Assembly: GCA_934121905.1 (NCBI GenBank)
Contig: CAKOVI010000003.1
Span: 66,361 to 130,360, forward strand
DNA: 64,000 bases
Direction: 5' to 3'
DNA from: an uncultured Clostridia bacterium
GTDB lineage: Bacteria; Bacillota; Clostridia; TANB77; CAG-508
In this document: positions 47,177 through 55,981 of the stretch, piece after piece
Layout of the letters: every line of letters starts with the position of its first letter
Position numbering within the stretch: the first letter of the stretch is position 1
Translations under genes and position numbers: made by a program
The notes under the pieces: generated by a model
What the model was told of the DNA's origin: nothing
The model's input: only the letters and a program-made list of their open reading frames with translations
Databases searched by the model: none

Positions 47177-48655
47177 ATGGAAAATCTCGGATTATACCAA
47201 GACATTGCCAAAAGAACTGAAGGTGATATATATGTTGGAGTTGTAGGACCTGTAAGAACTGGAAAATCCACTTTTATAAAAAAATTTATGGATTTACTAG
47301 TAATTCCTAACATCAACAATGATTACAAAAAAGAGCGTGCTAAAGATGAATTGCCACAAAGTGCCGGTGGAAAAACAATAATGACAACAGAACCCAAATT
47401 TGTTCCAAATGAAGCAGTTGAAATTACAATAGACAACAATCTAAAATTAAAAACACGTTTAGTAGATTGTGTAGGATATTTAGTTCCAAATAGCATCGGA
47501 TATCTTGAAGACGACAAACCAAGAATGGTTAAAACACCTTGGTCTGAAGCCGAGATACCATTTGAACAAGCAGCCGAAATAGGAACTAAAAAAGTAATAG
47601 AAGAACATTCTACAATTGGTATTTTAATAACAACTGATGGCAGTTTTTCTGAAATTCCAAGAGAAGACTACATTTCAGCGGAAGAGCGTGTTGTATCAGA
47701 ATTAAAAGCAATAAATAAGCCATTTATAATACTTCTAAATTCTGAACATCCAGAAAATTCTGATACAAAGCACTTAGCAGCTTCTCTTTGCGAAAAATAT
47801 CAATCAACAGTCTTGCCAATCAACTGTGCTAAACTTGACATTTCAGATATAACAAATATTTTCTCAAAAATACTATACGAATTTCCTGTAAGTCAAGTTA
47901 ACTTCTCCTTCCCTAAATGGGTTAATGGTTTAGACTCTTCTCATCCTCTTAAACAAGAATTATTTAATAGTATACATGATGCATTTGATAATATAACTTT
48001 ATTAAAAGAAGCTAGTAAATGCAGTAATTCAATTAATCAAACGAATATTATCACAAAAACTCAAATTGATAACATTGAACTTGGAACAGGTAGAATTAAT
48101 GTTACAATTACATTAAAAAATAATCTCTTCTATCAGGTTTTAACTCAAATGACAGGTGTAAATATTTCAAACGAAGGCGATTTATTTGCAATTATTAATG
48201 ATTTAGCTTCAATAAAAAAGAAATATAATAAAATTGCCGATGCACTTGACGAAGTTAATCGTAAAGGATATGGAATTGTTACCCCTTCTATTGATGAACT
48301 AGTTTTGGCAGAACCTGAAATGGTTAAACAAGGCTCTAGATTTGGTGTCAAATTAAAAGCTACTGCTCCAAGTCTCCACATTATTAAGGCAAATATTGAA
48401 ACTGAGGTTTCCCCTATTGTTGGTTCTGAAAAGCAATCTGAAGAATTGGTTAATTATCTCCTTTCTGGATTTGAGAGTGACCCACAAAAAATCTGGAATT
48501 CTAATATTTTTGGTAAAAGTTTACATGAACTTGTTAATGAAGGCTTACAAGCTAAACTTGCTAAGATGCCAGAAGAGGCTCAGATTAAGCTTCAAGAAAC
48601 TTTGGAGAGAATTGTTAATGAAGGTAGTGGCGGATTGATTTGTATTATTTTGTGA
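47177..48655 (+). CDS. spoIVA: Stage IV sporulation protein A
   Basis: 492 residues; ATPase that polymerises into the basement layer of the spore coat on the forespore surface, anchored by SpoVM (encoded at 30282 here). The P-loop GPVRTGKST is at about residues 24-32; DELPQSAGGKTIMTTEPKF and the Walker B-like LVDCVGYLVPNS follow, and the C-terminus ends SGGLICIIL as is typical. AGGAGGT precedes the ATG. A run of REP elements starts at its stop codon. No in-frame CGG in 492 codons. Confidence 0.98.
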   Translation: MENLGLYQDIAKRTEGDIYVGVVGPVRTGKSTFIKKFMDLLVIPNINNDYKKERAKDELPQSAGGKTIMTTEPKFVPNEAVEITIDNNLKLKTRLVDCVGYLVPNSIGYLEDDKPRMVKTPWSEAEIPFEQAAEIGTKKVIEEHSTIGILITTDGSFSEIPREDYISAEERVVSELKAINKPFIILLNSEHPENSDTKHLAASLCEKYQSTVLPINCAKLDISDITNIFSKILYEFPVSQVNFSFPKWVNGLDSSHPLKQELFNSIHDAFDNITLLKEASKCSNSINQTNIITKTQIDNIELGTGRINVTITLKNNLFYQVLTQMTGVNISNEGDLFAIINDLASIKKKYNKIADALDEVNRKGYGIVTPSIDELVLAEPEMVKQGSRFGVKLKATAPSLHIIKANIETEVSPIVGSEKQSEELVNYLLSGFESDPQKIWNSNIFGKSLHELVNEGLQAKLAKMPEEAQIKLQETLERIVNEGSGGLICIIL

Positions 48656-48745
48656 TGGGACCGTTTCTTTTTCCATTGGGACCGTTTCTTTTTGCGAAAT
48701 TTCGCATTGGGGACGGTTCTTTTCGCGAAAAGAACCGTCCCCAAT
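48656..48745. repeat. REP cluster: two degenerate copies and one perfect palindrome
   Basis: TGGGACCGTTTCTTTTT occurs twice (about 48656 and 48677), then a perfect 40-base palindrome (48706-48745) with core GGGGACGGTTC and a CGCG centre. The first copy begins on the base after the spoIVA stop codon. Confidence 0.9.
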
Positions 48746-48756
48746 CAGAAAAAGCC

Positions 48757-48785
48757 TTGCAATTTCACTAATAATTTTGTATAAT
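48757..48785 (+). promoter_or_regulatory. Sigma-A promoter of asnS
   Basis: TTGCAA (48757-48762), 17-base spacer, TATAAT (48780-48785), 31 bases before the start codon; no room for a T-box leader. Confidence 0.8.
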
Positions 48786-48815
48786 AGTCACATAATAAAA
48801 CAATGGAGGCATATT

Positions 48816-50207
48816 ATGGAAAAATTATTAGTAAGAAACTTATATAAAAATACAAAGGAATACGAAAACAAAGAAATAACAATAGAAGGATGGGTTCGTA
48901 CAATAAGAGCTTCTAAAAATTTTGGTTTTATAGAACTAAATGATGGTTCATTTTTCAAAAACATACAAATAGTAATATCAGACAATCTACCTAACTTTAA
49001 AGAACTATCAAAATTAACAATAAGTTCTTCAATAAAAGTAACAGGAGAGCTTGTATTAACACCAAACTCAAAACAACCTTTTGAAATTCAAGCAAAAAGC
49101 GTAAAAATATTTAATGTTTGTGATAATGATTACCCTTTACAAAAAAAGAGACATACATTTGAATATTTAAGAACAATTGCACACCTTCGTCCTCGTGCAA
49201 ATACATTTTATGCAGTATTTAGAGTAAGAAGTGTTTTGTCTTATGCAATTCACAAGTTCTTCCAAGAAAAAGGATTTGTATATGTACACACTCCCCTAAT
49301 CACCTCAAGTGATGCCGAAGGTGCAGGTGAAATGTTTAATGTAAATTCATTTGACCTAGCTAATGTTCCAATGACTCAAGATGGACAAGTTGATTTTTCT
49401 AAAGATTTCTTTGGAAAACCTGCTCACCTAACTGTTAGTGGTCAATTAGATGTTGAAACTTATAGTACAGCATTTAGAAATGTTTATACTTTTGGACCAA
49501 CTTTTAGAGCAGAAAATTCAAATACAGTTAAACACGCTGCTGAGTTTTGGATGATTGAACCTGAAATTAGTTTTGCAGATTTATCTGACGATATGGATTT
49601 AGCTGAAGAAATGATTAAATATATCTTCTCTTATGTTTTAGAACATTGCCCAGAAGAAATGGAATTTTTCAACAAGTTCGTTGATAATACATTATTAGAG
49701 AGACTTCACAATGTTGTAACATCTGATTTTGCAAGAATAACTTACACTGATGCAGTTAAAGAACTTGAAAAACACAATGACGAATTTGAGTTTAAAGTTT
49801 CTTGGGGTATTGATCTTCAAACTGAACATGAAAGATATTTATGTGAAAAAATATTTAATAAACCTGTTTTTGTAACAGATTATCCAAAAGATATTAAGGC
49901 TTTTTATATGAAACAAAACCCAGATGGTAAAACTGTTGCAGCAGCTGACCTTTTGGCTCCTGGAATTGGTGAAATTATTGGTGGTAGTCAAAGGGAAGAA
50001 GATTATGATAAACTAATTAACAGAATGAAAGAACTTAATATGGATTTAAAAGAGTATTTATGGTATTTGGATTTAAGAAAATATGGTAGTGTTGAACATT
50101 CTGGTTTTGGTTTAGGTTTTGAAAGAGCTATGATGTACCTAACTGGTATGCAAAATATTCGTGATGTTATTCCTTTCCCTAGAACTCCTAAAAATTGTGA
50201 ATTTTAA
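48816..50207 (+). CDS. asnS: Asparaginyl-tRNA synthetase
   Basis: 463 residues; class IIb aminoacyl-tRNA synthetase. An N-terminal OB-fold (ITIEGWVRTIRASKNFGFIE) binds the anticodon; catalytic motif 2 region FRAENSNTVKHAAEFWMIEPE and motif 3 GFGLGFERAMMYLTG are clear. ATG at 48816 has TGGAGG ahead; the frame open to 48777 covers the promoter. Ends RDVIPFPRTPKNCEF, the usual end of AsnRS. No in-frame CGG. Confidence 0.97.
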   Translation: MEKLLVRNLYKNTKEYENKEITIEGWVRTIRASKNFGFIELNDGSFFKNIQIVISDNLPNFKELSKLTISSSIKVTGELVLTPNSKQPFEIQAKSVKIFNVCDNDYPLQKKRHTFEYLRTIAHLRPRANTFYAVFRVRSVLSYAIHKFFQEKGFVYVHTPLITSSDAEGAGEMFNVNSFDLANVPMTQDGQVDFSKDFFGKPAHLTVSGQLDVETYSTAFRNVYTFGPTFRAENSNTVKHAAEFWMIEPEISFADLSDDMDLAEEMIKYIFSYVLEHCPEEMEFFNKFVDNTLLERLHNVVTSDFARITYTDAVKELEKHNDEFEFKVSWGIDLQTEHERYLCEKIFNKPVFVTDYPKDIKAFYMKQNPDGKTVAAADLLAPGIGEIIGGSQREEDYDKLINRMKELNMDLKEYLWYLDLRKYGSVEHSGFGLGFERAMMYLTGMQNIRDVIPFPRTPKNCEF

Positions 50208-50213
50208 TATAAA

Positions 50214-50252
50214 AAAAAGACATACTTGATTTCCTTTAAGTATGTCTTTTTT
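50214..50252. terminator. Bidirectional intrinsic terminator
   Basis: AAAAAGACATACTT pairs with AAGTATGTCTTTTT, between the convergent asnS and lysS genes. Confidence 0.9.
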
Positions 50253-50264
50253 CGTTCGACAAAA

Positions 50265-51764
50265 TTATTCTTCATCATCACTTTCATTTGCCCAATCTCT
50301 AGGTCTCATAAGCGGATATAAAACAACATCACGAATATTTTGGCTACTTGTTAAGAATTGTAAGAATCTATCTACACCTAATCCCCAACCAGAAATTGGT
50401 GGCATTCCATATTCCATAGCTCTAATATATTCTTTGTCTATTGACATAGCTTCCTCATCACCTTGAGCTTTTAACTCACTTTGTTTTATTAATCTTCTTT
50501 CTTGCTCCCTTGCATCAACAAGCTCTGAATATCCATTTATAATTTCTTGTCCATTAACTATTAATTGGAATCTATCTGTTAAATTTGGATTTTCATCATT
50601 GCTTCTTGCAAGTGGTGATAAATCTATTGGATGTTTTATTAAAAATGTTGGTTCTATTATGCTTGGTCTACTTACCTTTTTGTAAAGTTGATCAATTAAG
50701 TTTCCTCTACCAAGGCTCTCAATATTTTCAGCTTCTAAGTCTATTTTTTGACTTCTTATTTTAGCAAGTAAACTTTCTGCTGTTTCAAATTTATCTATAT
50801 CTATTCCACAATCTTTTAAGATTAACTCTCTAAATGAAACAACTTTCCATTCTCCACCAAAGTCAATAACTTTATCTCCTATTTGGATATTTAGGTTTCC
50901 GTCATATAGTTTTTTTAAAATATATGTTATCATTTCTTTCATGAATTTCATGTTGTCTTCATAGTTCCAGTATGCACTATATCCTTCTACCATTGTGAAG
51001 TCTTGTAAGTGGTTTGCATCCATTCCCTCATTTCTGAAATCTCTTGCAACTTCGTATATGTTGTTAAATCCACCTATTATTAATTTTTTTAGTGTTAATT
51101 CTGGTGATATTCTTAAATATACATCTCTATCTAATGCATTATGATGTGCAATAAATGGTTTTGCTGTTGCTCCTGATGCTGTGTTTTGAAGTGCTGGTGT
51201 TTCTACTTCTATAAATCCGTGGTTATCTAAAAATTCTCTTAATAGTCTTACAAATTTTGATCTTAATAAAAATTTCTTTTTTGTTTCTTCATTCATTATT
51301 AAGTCCAAATGTCTTTCTCTATAAATTGCTTCTTGATTTACTAATCCATGATATTTTTCTGGAAGTGGTCTTAATGATTTTCCTAAAAATTCAAAACTAT
51401 ATACTTCTAATGATTTTTCTCCTGCTTGTGTTGTAAATATTTCTCCTTTTACTCCTACAAAATCTCCTATATCTGTTATTTCATGGAATTTTTTGTATTC
51501 ACCTTCTGGGAAATCATCTCTTTTCATTACTAATTGAATATGTCCTGTTACATCACTTAAGTCTAAAAATGCTATTTTTCCCATTTTTCTTTTTGACATT
51601 ATTCTTCCTGCTATTGATACATCTTTTGTTCCATCTTCTAGTAGTCTTGCTACTCCTATTTCGTGTGTTGTTTCATACCTTTCTGGATGTGGATTTATCC
51701 CATATTGTTCTATTTTTTGTAATTTTTCATTTCTTGCTTGCATTAATTCTTTTACGTTTGCCAT
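50265..51764 (-). CDS. lysS: Lysyl-tRNA synthetase, class II
   Basis: 499 residues. OB-fold anticodon domain (VSIAGRIMSKRKMGKIAFLD), catalytic motif 2 FRNEGMDANHLQDFTMVE and motif 3 GWGLGVDRFLQFLT are present. The ATG at 51764 follows AAAGGTGATATC; the longer frame to 51803 is unsupported. A promoter is 41 bases upstream; no T-box leader is visible. Convergent with asnS. No in-frame CGG. Confidence 0.97.
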   Translation of the reverse strand: MANVKELMQARNEKLQKIEQYGINPHPERYETTHEIGVARLLEDGTKDVSIAGRIMSKRKMGKIAFLDLSDVTGHIQLVMKRDDFPEGEYKKFHEITDIGDFVGVKGEIFTTQAGEKSLEVYSFEFLGKSLRPLPEKYHGLVNQEAIYRERHLDLIMNEETKKKFLLRSKFVRLLREFLDNHGFIEVETPALQNTASGATAKPFIAHHNALDRDVYLRISPELTLKKLIIGGFNNIYEVARDFRNEGMDANHLQDFTMVEGYSAYWNYEDNMKFMKEMITYILKKLYDGNLNIQIGDKVIDFGGEWKVVSFRELILKDCGIDIDKFETAESLLAKIRSQKIDLEAENIESLGRGNLIDQLYKKVSRPSIIEPTFLIKHPIDLSPLARSNDENPNLTDRFQLIVNGQEIINGYSELVDAREQERRLIKQSELKAQGDEEAMSIDKEYIRAMEYGMPPISGWGLGVDRFLQFLTSSQNIRDVVLYPLMRPRDWANESDDEE

Positions 51765-51804
51765 TTTGATATCACCTTTCTTTTCTCTTTTTTGCAATAT
51801 CAAT

Positions 51805-51833
51805 ATTTTACAACGTTTTTAAGGATTTGTCAA
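51805..51833 (-). promoter_or_regulatory. Sigma-A promoter of lysS
   Basis: Minus-strand TTGACA (51828-51833), 17-base spacer, TAAAAT (51805-51810). Confidence 0.8.
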
Positions 51834-51852
51834 TTGGTTTTTGCTTCTCACC

Positions 51853-52257
51853 CTAATCATTAAATCTTAATAAATATCCATCTGGATCTTGTATTAAAAA
51901 TTCTTTGTCTTGATATACTTTATCATTTACCTTGTATTCACTTATTTTTAAATCTATAAAAAACTTAATGTTTTTATTTTTTAACGCATTATATAGTTTT
52001 TGAACATCTTTCACTGACATGCTTATATTTATTCCATTGCCATACGGATATGTTAATTCTCCAACATTCCAATTACCATTAATTTCTTCTATCATAATTT
52101 GATTTTCTTCTAATTGTATAAAGCAAAATTTGTCTTCTTTCCTTTCATAAATAACTTTAAATCCTATGTTTTCATAAAATTTTTTACTATTTTCTATATT
52201 TGAAACACTTAATTCTGGAATTAAACTATTAAATTTTATTTTTTTCTCTTCGTCCAC
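51853..52257 (-). CDS. VOC/glyoxalase-bleomycin resistance family protein
   Basis: 134 residues; a two-module VOC fold. LIPELSVSNIENSKKFYENIGFKV is a typical first module and DKEFLIQDPDGYLLRFND the C-terminal metal/ligand strand. The Gln/Glu positions of classical metal sites are partly changed, so it may be a drug- or metabolite-binding member rather than an enzyme. GTG start with AGGAGA 8 bases ahead. Function uncertain within the superfamily. Confidence 0.85.
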   Translation of the reverse strand: MDEEKKIKFNSLIPELSVSNIENSKKFYENIGFKVIYERKEDKFCFIQLEENQIMIEEINGNWNVGELTYPYGNGINISMSVKDVQKLYNALKNKNIKFFIDLKISEYKVNDKVYQDKEFLIQDPDGYLLRFND

Positions 52258-52340
52258 AGATAAAATCTCCTATCCTATAACTTACAAAATTATTCACACC
52301 AAATTTTTATATTCATTACTACTTCTATAAAATCATTACA

Positions 52341-52976
52341 TTATTTTGCCATTAAGATTGCTCCATTAATTCCTGGATTTAACAATTTCACAAAGTTTGT
52401 TGCATCTTGCTTAGTTCCAACGACACTTCCATAATGAATTGGAACAGCTACTTTAGGTTTTATTTCATTTATTAATTCTGCCGCTTCTCTAAAGTCCATA
52501 GTATAAGTTCCACCAACAGGAACAAAAGCAACATCACATTTTACTTTTTTATTTTCCTCTGTGATGTCTGTATCTCCTGCTATATAATATCTAATACCCT
52601 TTATTTCTATGATGTATCCTACCCATTCATTTTCTTTTGGATGAAATGTTTTATTCACATTATATGCTGGTATTGTCTCAAATTTTATACCTTGAACTGT
52701 ATATTTTTTATTTGGCTCTACTGTAATAATAGTGCTTCTGTTTATTCCTTTTCTTAATAATTTTGTTAATAATTCTTCTGGGATTATAATTGTTGTTTTT
52801 TCATTTATAATTTTGTCTATATCTTCTTCTGAATAGTGGTCATAATGGTCATGGGTTATAAATATTATATCTGCATCATTATAGTTTTGATTTATCTTAA
52901 ATGGGTCTATATAAATTATTTTTTCTTTAGTTATCTTTATACTACTATGGTATAAAACTTCTATATTTTCTAACAT
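52341..52976 (-). CDS. MBL-fold metallo-hydrolase (UPF0173/UlaG-like)
   Basis: 211 residues. The metal motif THDHYDHYS (HxHxDH) is near residue 40-48, followed by AGDTDITEE and the late VPIHYG, in metallo-beta-lactamase order. The small size and the opening HSSIKI resemble UlaG/UPF0173 hydrolases. The substrate is unknown. ATG preceded by TAGGAGAAAA. It stands alone between the VOC gene and tRNA-Thr. Confidence 0.88.
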   Translation of the reverse strand: MLENIEVLYHSSIKITKEKIIYIDPFKINQNYNDADIIFITHDHYDHYSEEDIDKIINEKTTIIIPEELLTKLLRKGINRSTIITVEPNKKYTVQGIKFETIPAYNVNKTFHPKENEWVGYIIEIKGIRYYIAGDTDITEENKKVKCDVAFVPVGGTYTMDFREAAELINEIKPKVAVPIHYGSVVGTKQDATNFVKLLNPGINGAILMAK

Positions 52977-53119
52977 CTATTTTCTCCTAGTTATACTATT
53001 TTTTATTTACGCCTTTCTATTTGTTTGTATTTTATAATATTTACATTTAATTTTTTTTATTTTCCATCTAAGTTAATCTTCCTCAATCATTACATCTATT
53101 TTCTCTTTTTAATATAAAT

Positions 53120-53244
53120 TTATTCTGGTAATTTGTCATATTCTTCATCCGTTACTTTTTCGTACCACTCATTTGAAGTTTTTTCTTCTAGTACTTCGAC
53201 TGTACTTCATCTCCATATACTTCTTTCCATAAGTTTATTTCCAA
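53120..53244 (-). pseudogene. Possible broken gene fragment abutting tRNA-Thr
   Basis: Directly after the tRNA 3' CCA, one frame reads LEINLWKEVYGDEVQ before a stop, and another frame reads VEVLEEKTSNEWYEKVTDEE to a TAA at 53120. The two could be one small protein with a two-base offset, which is not the CGG pattern. The base composition is coding-like, but no start or family is evident. The remaining stretch 52977-53119 shows nothing I can support. Confidence 0.3.
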
Positions 53245-53320
53245 TGGAGCCACTAAGCAGAATCGAACTGCTGGCCTACGGGTTACGAATCCGTCGCTCT
53301 ACCAACTGAGCTATAGTGGC
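53245..53320 (-). tRNA. tRNA-Thr (anticodon CGT)
   Basis: 76 bases with encoded CCA. Acceptor GCCACTA/TAGTGGC is fully paired; D arm GCTCAGTTGGTAGAGC and T arm CAGTTCGATTCTG are canonical; loop TTCGTAA gives anticodon CGT (reads ACG). Confidence 0.93.
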
Positions 53321-53358
53321 ATAAATGTTAGTGAAACTAACATTTCACCAACTCAAAA

Positions 53359-54114
53359 TTATTTATTTTCATTATTTTTATTAACAACAGTAGTTGTAGA
53401 TTTAACAATCTGAACACTTTCCCCTACATTTAACCCATAAGTTACTTCAACATAATAATCATCAGATATTCCTGTTTTTATATAAACCTGTTTTGCAGTA
53501 CCATCATCTTGAACAACATCAACATATTCTTTTCCCTCCGCATCTTTTTGGATAGCCTCAACCGGAAGTCCAACAACGTTTTCAGCTTTCTCAATAATAA
53601 CAGTACAATTTGCTTGCATATTTTCCTCAAGTCTTTCATCTGGATTAGTTATTTTTACGGTTAATGTTGATTTATTATTAATATCTTTATTTATTTTTAT
53701 TACTTGTCCTGTATAACTAAGTGTATCTTCTCCATTTTTTATTGAAATTTCTACACCTTGACCAACTTTTGCTTTTTCCAAATTTTTATCTTCAATTGAC
53801 AATACAATTTGATAAATTTTTTCTATTCCTTCTGTATTATCTTCTCGAACCACTTCATCCTCACTATTATCTGTTTGATTTTCTTGGGCTATATCACTAT
53901 TTTCTTCGTCTTGTTCTTTATATTCAACATTTCCTGTTCCTGTTAAAGTGTTTTTTATTGTAACGGTTGATGCTTTCATCTCGATTATACTTGTTGTTGT
54001 AACCGTACTCTCTCCTATGTTTTTTGTCTTTTGACTCACAACAATACTATATCCTAATGATATTGTCAAAGCTATTCCCATTATTAATATAATTATCCAA
54101 GATTTATCTTTCAT
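53359..54114 (-). CDS. HlyD-like membrane fusion/efflux adaptor-type protein
   Basis: 251 residues. One N-terminal helix (WIIILIMGIALTISLGYSIVV) then an extracytoplasmic part. VTIKNTLTGTGNVEY resembles the first strand of adaptor proteins; an Asp/Glu/Asn-rich insert (about 70-95) replaces the coiled-coil hairpin, and VGQGVEISIKNGE with GLPVEAIQKDAEGKEYVDVV is the typical beta-barrel and proximal domain. No ABC or RND partner is adjacent. GAGGCG precedes the ATG. Assigned by fold pattern, not by a single motif. Confidence 0.75.
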   Translation of the reverse strand: MKDKSWIIILIMGIALTISLGYSIVVSQKTKNIGESTVTTTSIIEMKASTVTIKNTLTGTGNVEYKEQDEENSDIAQENQTDNSEDEVVREDNTEGIEKIYQIVLSIEDKNLEKAKVGQGVEISIKNGEDTLSYTGQVIKINKDINNKSTLTVKITNPDERLEENMQANCTVIIEKAENVVGLPVEAIQKDAEGKEYVDVVQDDGTAKQVYIKTGISDDYYVEVTYGLNVGESVQIVKSTTTVVNKNNENK

Positions 54115-54189
54115 TCAATCGCCTCTTTATTAAAACTTCCCTTATTATAAATTAAATTTCCCAAAATTACAACCTTTTTTCAATTTTTA

Positions 54190-54218
54190 TTGATGAAATC
54201 TCAAATTTGTAGTATTAT
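54190..54218 (+). promoter_or_regulatory. Sigma-A promoter of tsaE-tsaB-rimI
   Basis: TTGATG (54190-54195), 17-base spacer, TATTAT (54213-54218), 54 bases before the tsaE start. Confidence 0.7.
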
Positions 54219-54272
54219 ATTAAATAGATTTAAAGAGATTTTTAAATATCATACAAAGAAAGGAATAACCTT

Positions 54273-54746
54273 ATGAAAACATTAAATTTAATTTCAAACT
54301 CAAGTAATGAAACAATGAACATAGCCAAAAGTCTTGCTTATCACCTATCAATCGGTGATACTGTAGTCCTAACAGGTGAACTCGGTTCTGGTAAAACCAA
54401 ATTTACAGAAGGATTTTTAAGTTTCTTTGGATTAGAAGAAGAAATATCTAGTCCAACTTTTAACATTGTAAATGAATATACATCTCACTCTACAAATATA
54501 TATCATTTTGATGTTTATAGATTATCTGATACTGAAGAGTTTTATGCAATTGGTGGAGAAGAATATTTTGAAAAAGGTATTTGTTTGATAGAATGGGGCG
54601 AATTAATAGAAGATGCCTTGCCTTTTGAATATATTCATATTTCGTTTGAAAAATCTGACACTGAGCCAGATATGCGTTTATTAAAAATTGAGGCTTTAGG
54701 TGAAAAATATGAAAAAATTTTAGACAAATTAAAGGAGGAAATTTAA
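54273..54746 (+). CDS. tsaE: tRNA t6A biosynthesis ATPase TsaE
   Basis: 157 residues; P-loop protein required with TsaB and TsaD for t6A37 formation on ANN-decoding tRNAs. Walker A GELGSGKTKF is at about residues 36-45; SPTFNIVNEY and HFDVYRL are family motifs, and IEWGE lies near residue 110. AAAGGAATAA precedes the ATG. First gene of the common Firmicutes tsaE-tsaB-rimI cluster, with 1 base between it and tsaB. Confidence 0.96.
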   Translation: MKTLNLISNSSNETMNIAKSLAYHLSIGDTVVLTGELGSGKTKFTEGFLSFFGLEEEISSPTFNIVNEYTSHSTNIYHFDVYRLSDTEEFYAIGGEEYFEKGICLIEWGELIEDALPFEYIHISFEKSDTEPDMRLLKIEALGEKYEKILDKLKEEI

Positions 54747-54747
54747 G

Positions 54748-55452
54748 TTGAAAATTTTAAGTATAACAACATCTAGTAAAATTTGTGGAGTAGCTATTTT
54801 AGAAGATTTATCAATTATTAAAGAAATAAATTTAGATAATGGATTAACTCATTCAGAATCGTTAATGCCTCTTATTAAACAAGTATTTGACGAAACTAAC
54901 TTAACACTTTCAGACATAGATTTATTAGTAGCAGATATCGGTCCTGGTTCATTTACAGGTATTCGTATTGGAATTGCAACTATTAAGGCTTTTGCAGATA
55001 GTTTAGGAATTAAATCTATTGGTGTAAGTTCACTTGATAGCCTTACATATAATTGTCAAAATGGAGGCGTTATATGTTCTCTAATTGATGCTAAGAAAAA
55101 TAATGTTTATTGCGAAATGTTTGAAAATATTTTAAATTCAGCATTTAGTCACATCATAAGAAGAAATGCTTCTTTTGAAAATATTGAAGACTTACTTTTA
55201 GAAATAAACAATATAAATCCAAATTATACTATTACATTTGTTGGAGATGGAGCTGTTAATTATAAAGATATTATCCTAAAGTATTTACCATCTGCTAATT
55301 TTGTAGAAAATAACGTTTTGTCCGCTTCTAAAGTAGGTTTTGCAGGGTTTTACAATTATACAACTAATAATATACAAGAAGCTATGCCTCTATATCTTAG
55401 AAAATCTGAAGCAGAAAAAAAGATGGAGGAAAAATTAAATGAATCAAAATAA
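54748..55452 (+). CDS. tsaB: tRNA t6A biosynthesis protein TsaB
   Basis: 234 residues; ASKHA-fold partner of TsaD. The family block VADIGPGSFTGIRIGIATIKAFA is at about residues 63-85, and GVSSLDSLTY and SLIDAKKNNVYCEMF follow. The TTG start at 54748 has AAAGGAGGAAA 7 bases ahead. It overlaps rimI by 14 bases, so the two are translationally linked. No in-frame CGG. Confidence 0.95.
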   Translation: MKILSITTSSKICGVAILEDLSIIKEINLDNGLTHSESLMPLIKQVFDETNLTLSDIDLLVADIGPGSFTGIRIGIATIKAFADSLGIKSIGVSSLDSLTYNCQNGGVICSLIDAKKNNVYCEMFENILNSAFSHIIRRNASFENIEDLLLEINNINPNYTITFVGDGAVNYKDIILKYLPSANFVENNVLSASKVGFAGFYNYTTNNIQEAMPLYLRKSEAEKKMEEKLNESK

Positions 55453-55883
55453 TTTTGAAATAGATTATATGTGTGTTAATGATTTAGAACATATAAAAGA
55501 CATTTTGGAAAGTGATTTTGATGATTTTTGGAACTATAATGTTTTTAAAAGTGAACTCGAAAATTCAAATTCCACATATTTTGTAGCAAAATCATCTAAT
55601 GACGAAATCGTTGGATTTGCTGGTGTTTTGGTGGTATTGGATGAAGCTGATATAACCAATATTGTTGTAAAAAAAGATTTTAGAGGTAAACGGAATTTCC
55701 GATTTACTTATGGAAAAATTGATTAATTTTTGTTTTGAAAATAATATAATAAAAATTAATTTGGAAGTTAGTTCCATAAATGATGTTGCCATTAAACTCT
55801 ATAAGAAATGGGGATTTAAACAGGTTGGATGTCGAAAAAATTATTATAGTAATAGTGATGGGTTGTTGTTTTCAAAATTTTGA
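55439..55883 (+). CDS. rimI: Ribosomal-protein/TsaD-type N-acetyltransferase RimI with +1 frameshift at CGG
   Basis: GNAT acetyltransferase. ATG at 55439 has GGAGG 9 bases ahead and overlaps tsaB. The first frame reads DITNIVVKKDFRGK and then CGG, and stops at TAA (55724-55726) after eleven nonsense codons. Skipping the C at 55691 gives FRGKGISDLLMEKLINFCFE, then NDVAIKLYKKWGFKQVGCRKNYY and TGA at 55883, 147 residues, a normal RimI. The restored Gly completes the acetyl-CoA motif RGKGI; the short form would lack the cofactor site. CGG occurs nowhere else in the gene. Confidence 0.92.
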
Positions 55884-55978
55884 CACATTTGGACCGGTTC
55901 TTTTTGTGCCATTGCAATTGGTGCCGTCCTTTTTTTGGAAAAATCACCAAAAAAGGACGGCTTCTTTTTGCACCATGG
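55884..55978. repeat. REP-like repeat and a divergent second palindrome
   Basis: CATTTGGACCGGTTCTTTTT (from 55886), then an inverted pair GCCGTCCTTTTTT / AAAAAAGGACGGC (about 55923-55961) flanked by short copies of TGCACCATGGCACC. The repeat begins directly after the rimI stop. Confidence 0.8.
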
Positions 55979-55981
55979 CAC

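Noticed and set aside
48656..48815. T-box leader upstream of asnS
   Set aside because: Only about 25 bases separate the predicted transcription start from the start codon, and the upstream sequence is REP repeats.
51765..51852. T-box leader upstream of lysS
   Set aside because: The promoter is 41 bases from the start codon, and no specifier-loop or terminator structure fits there.
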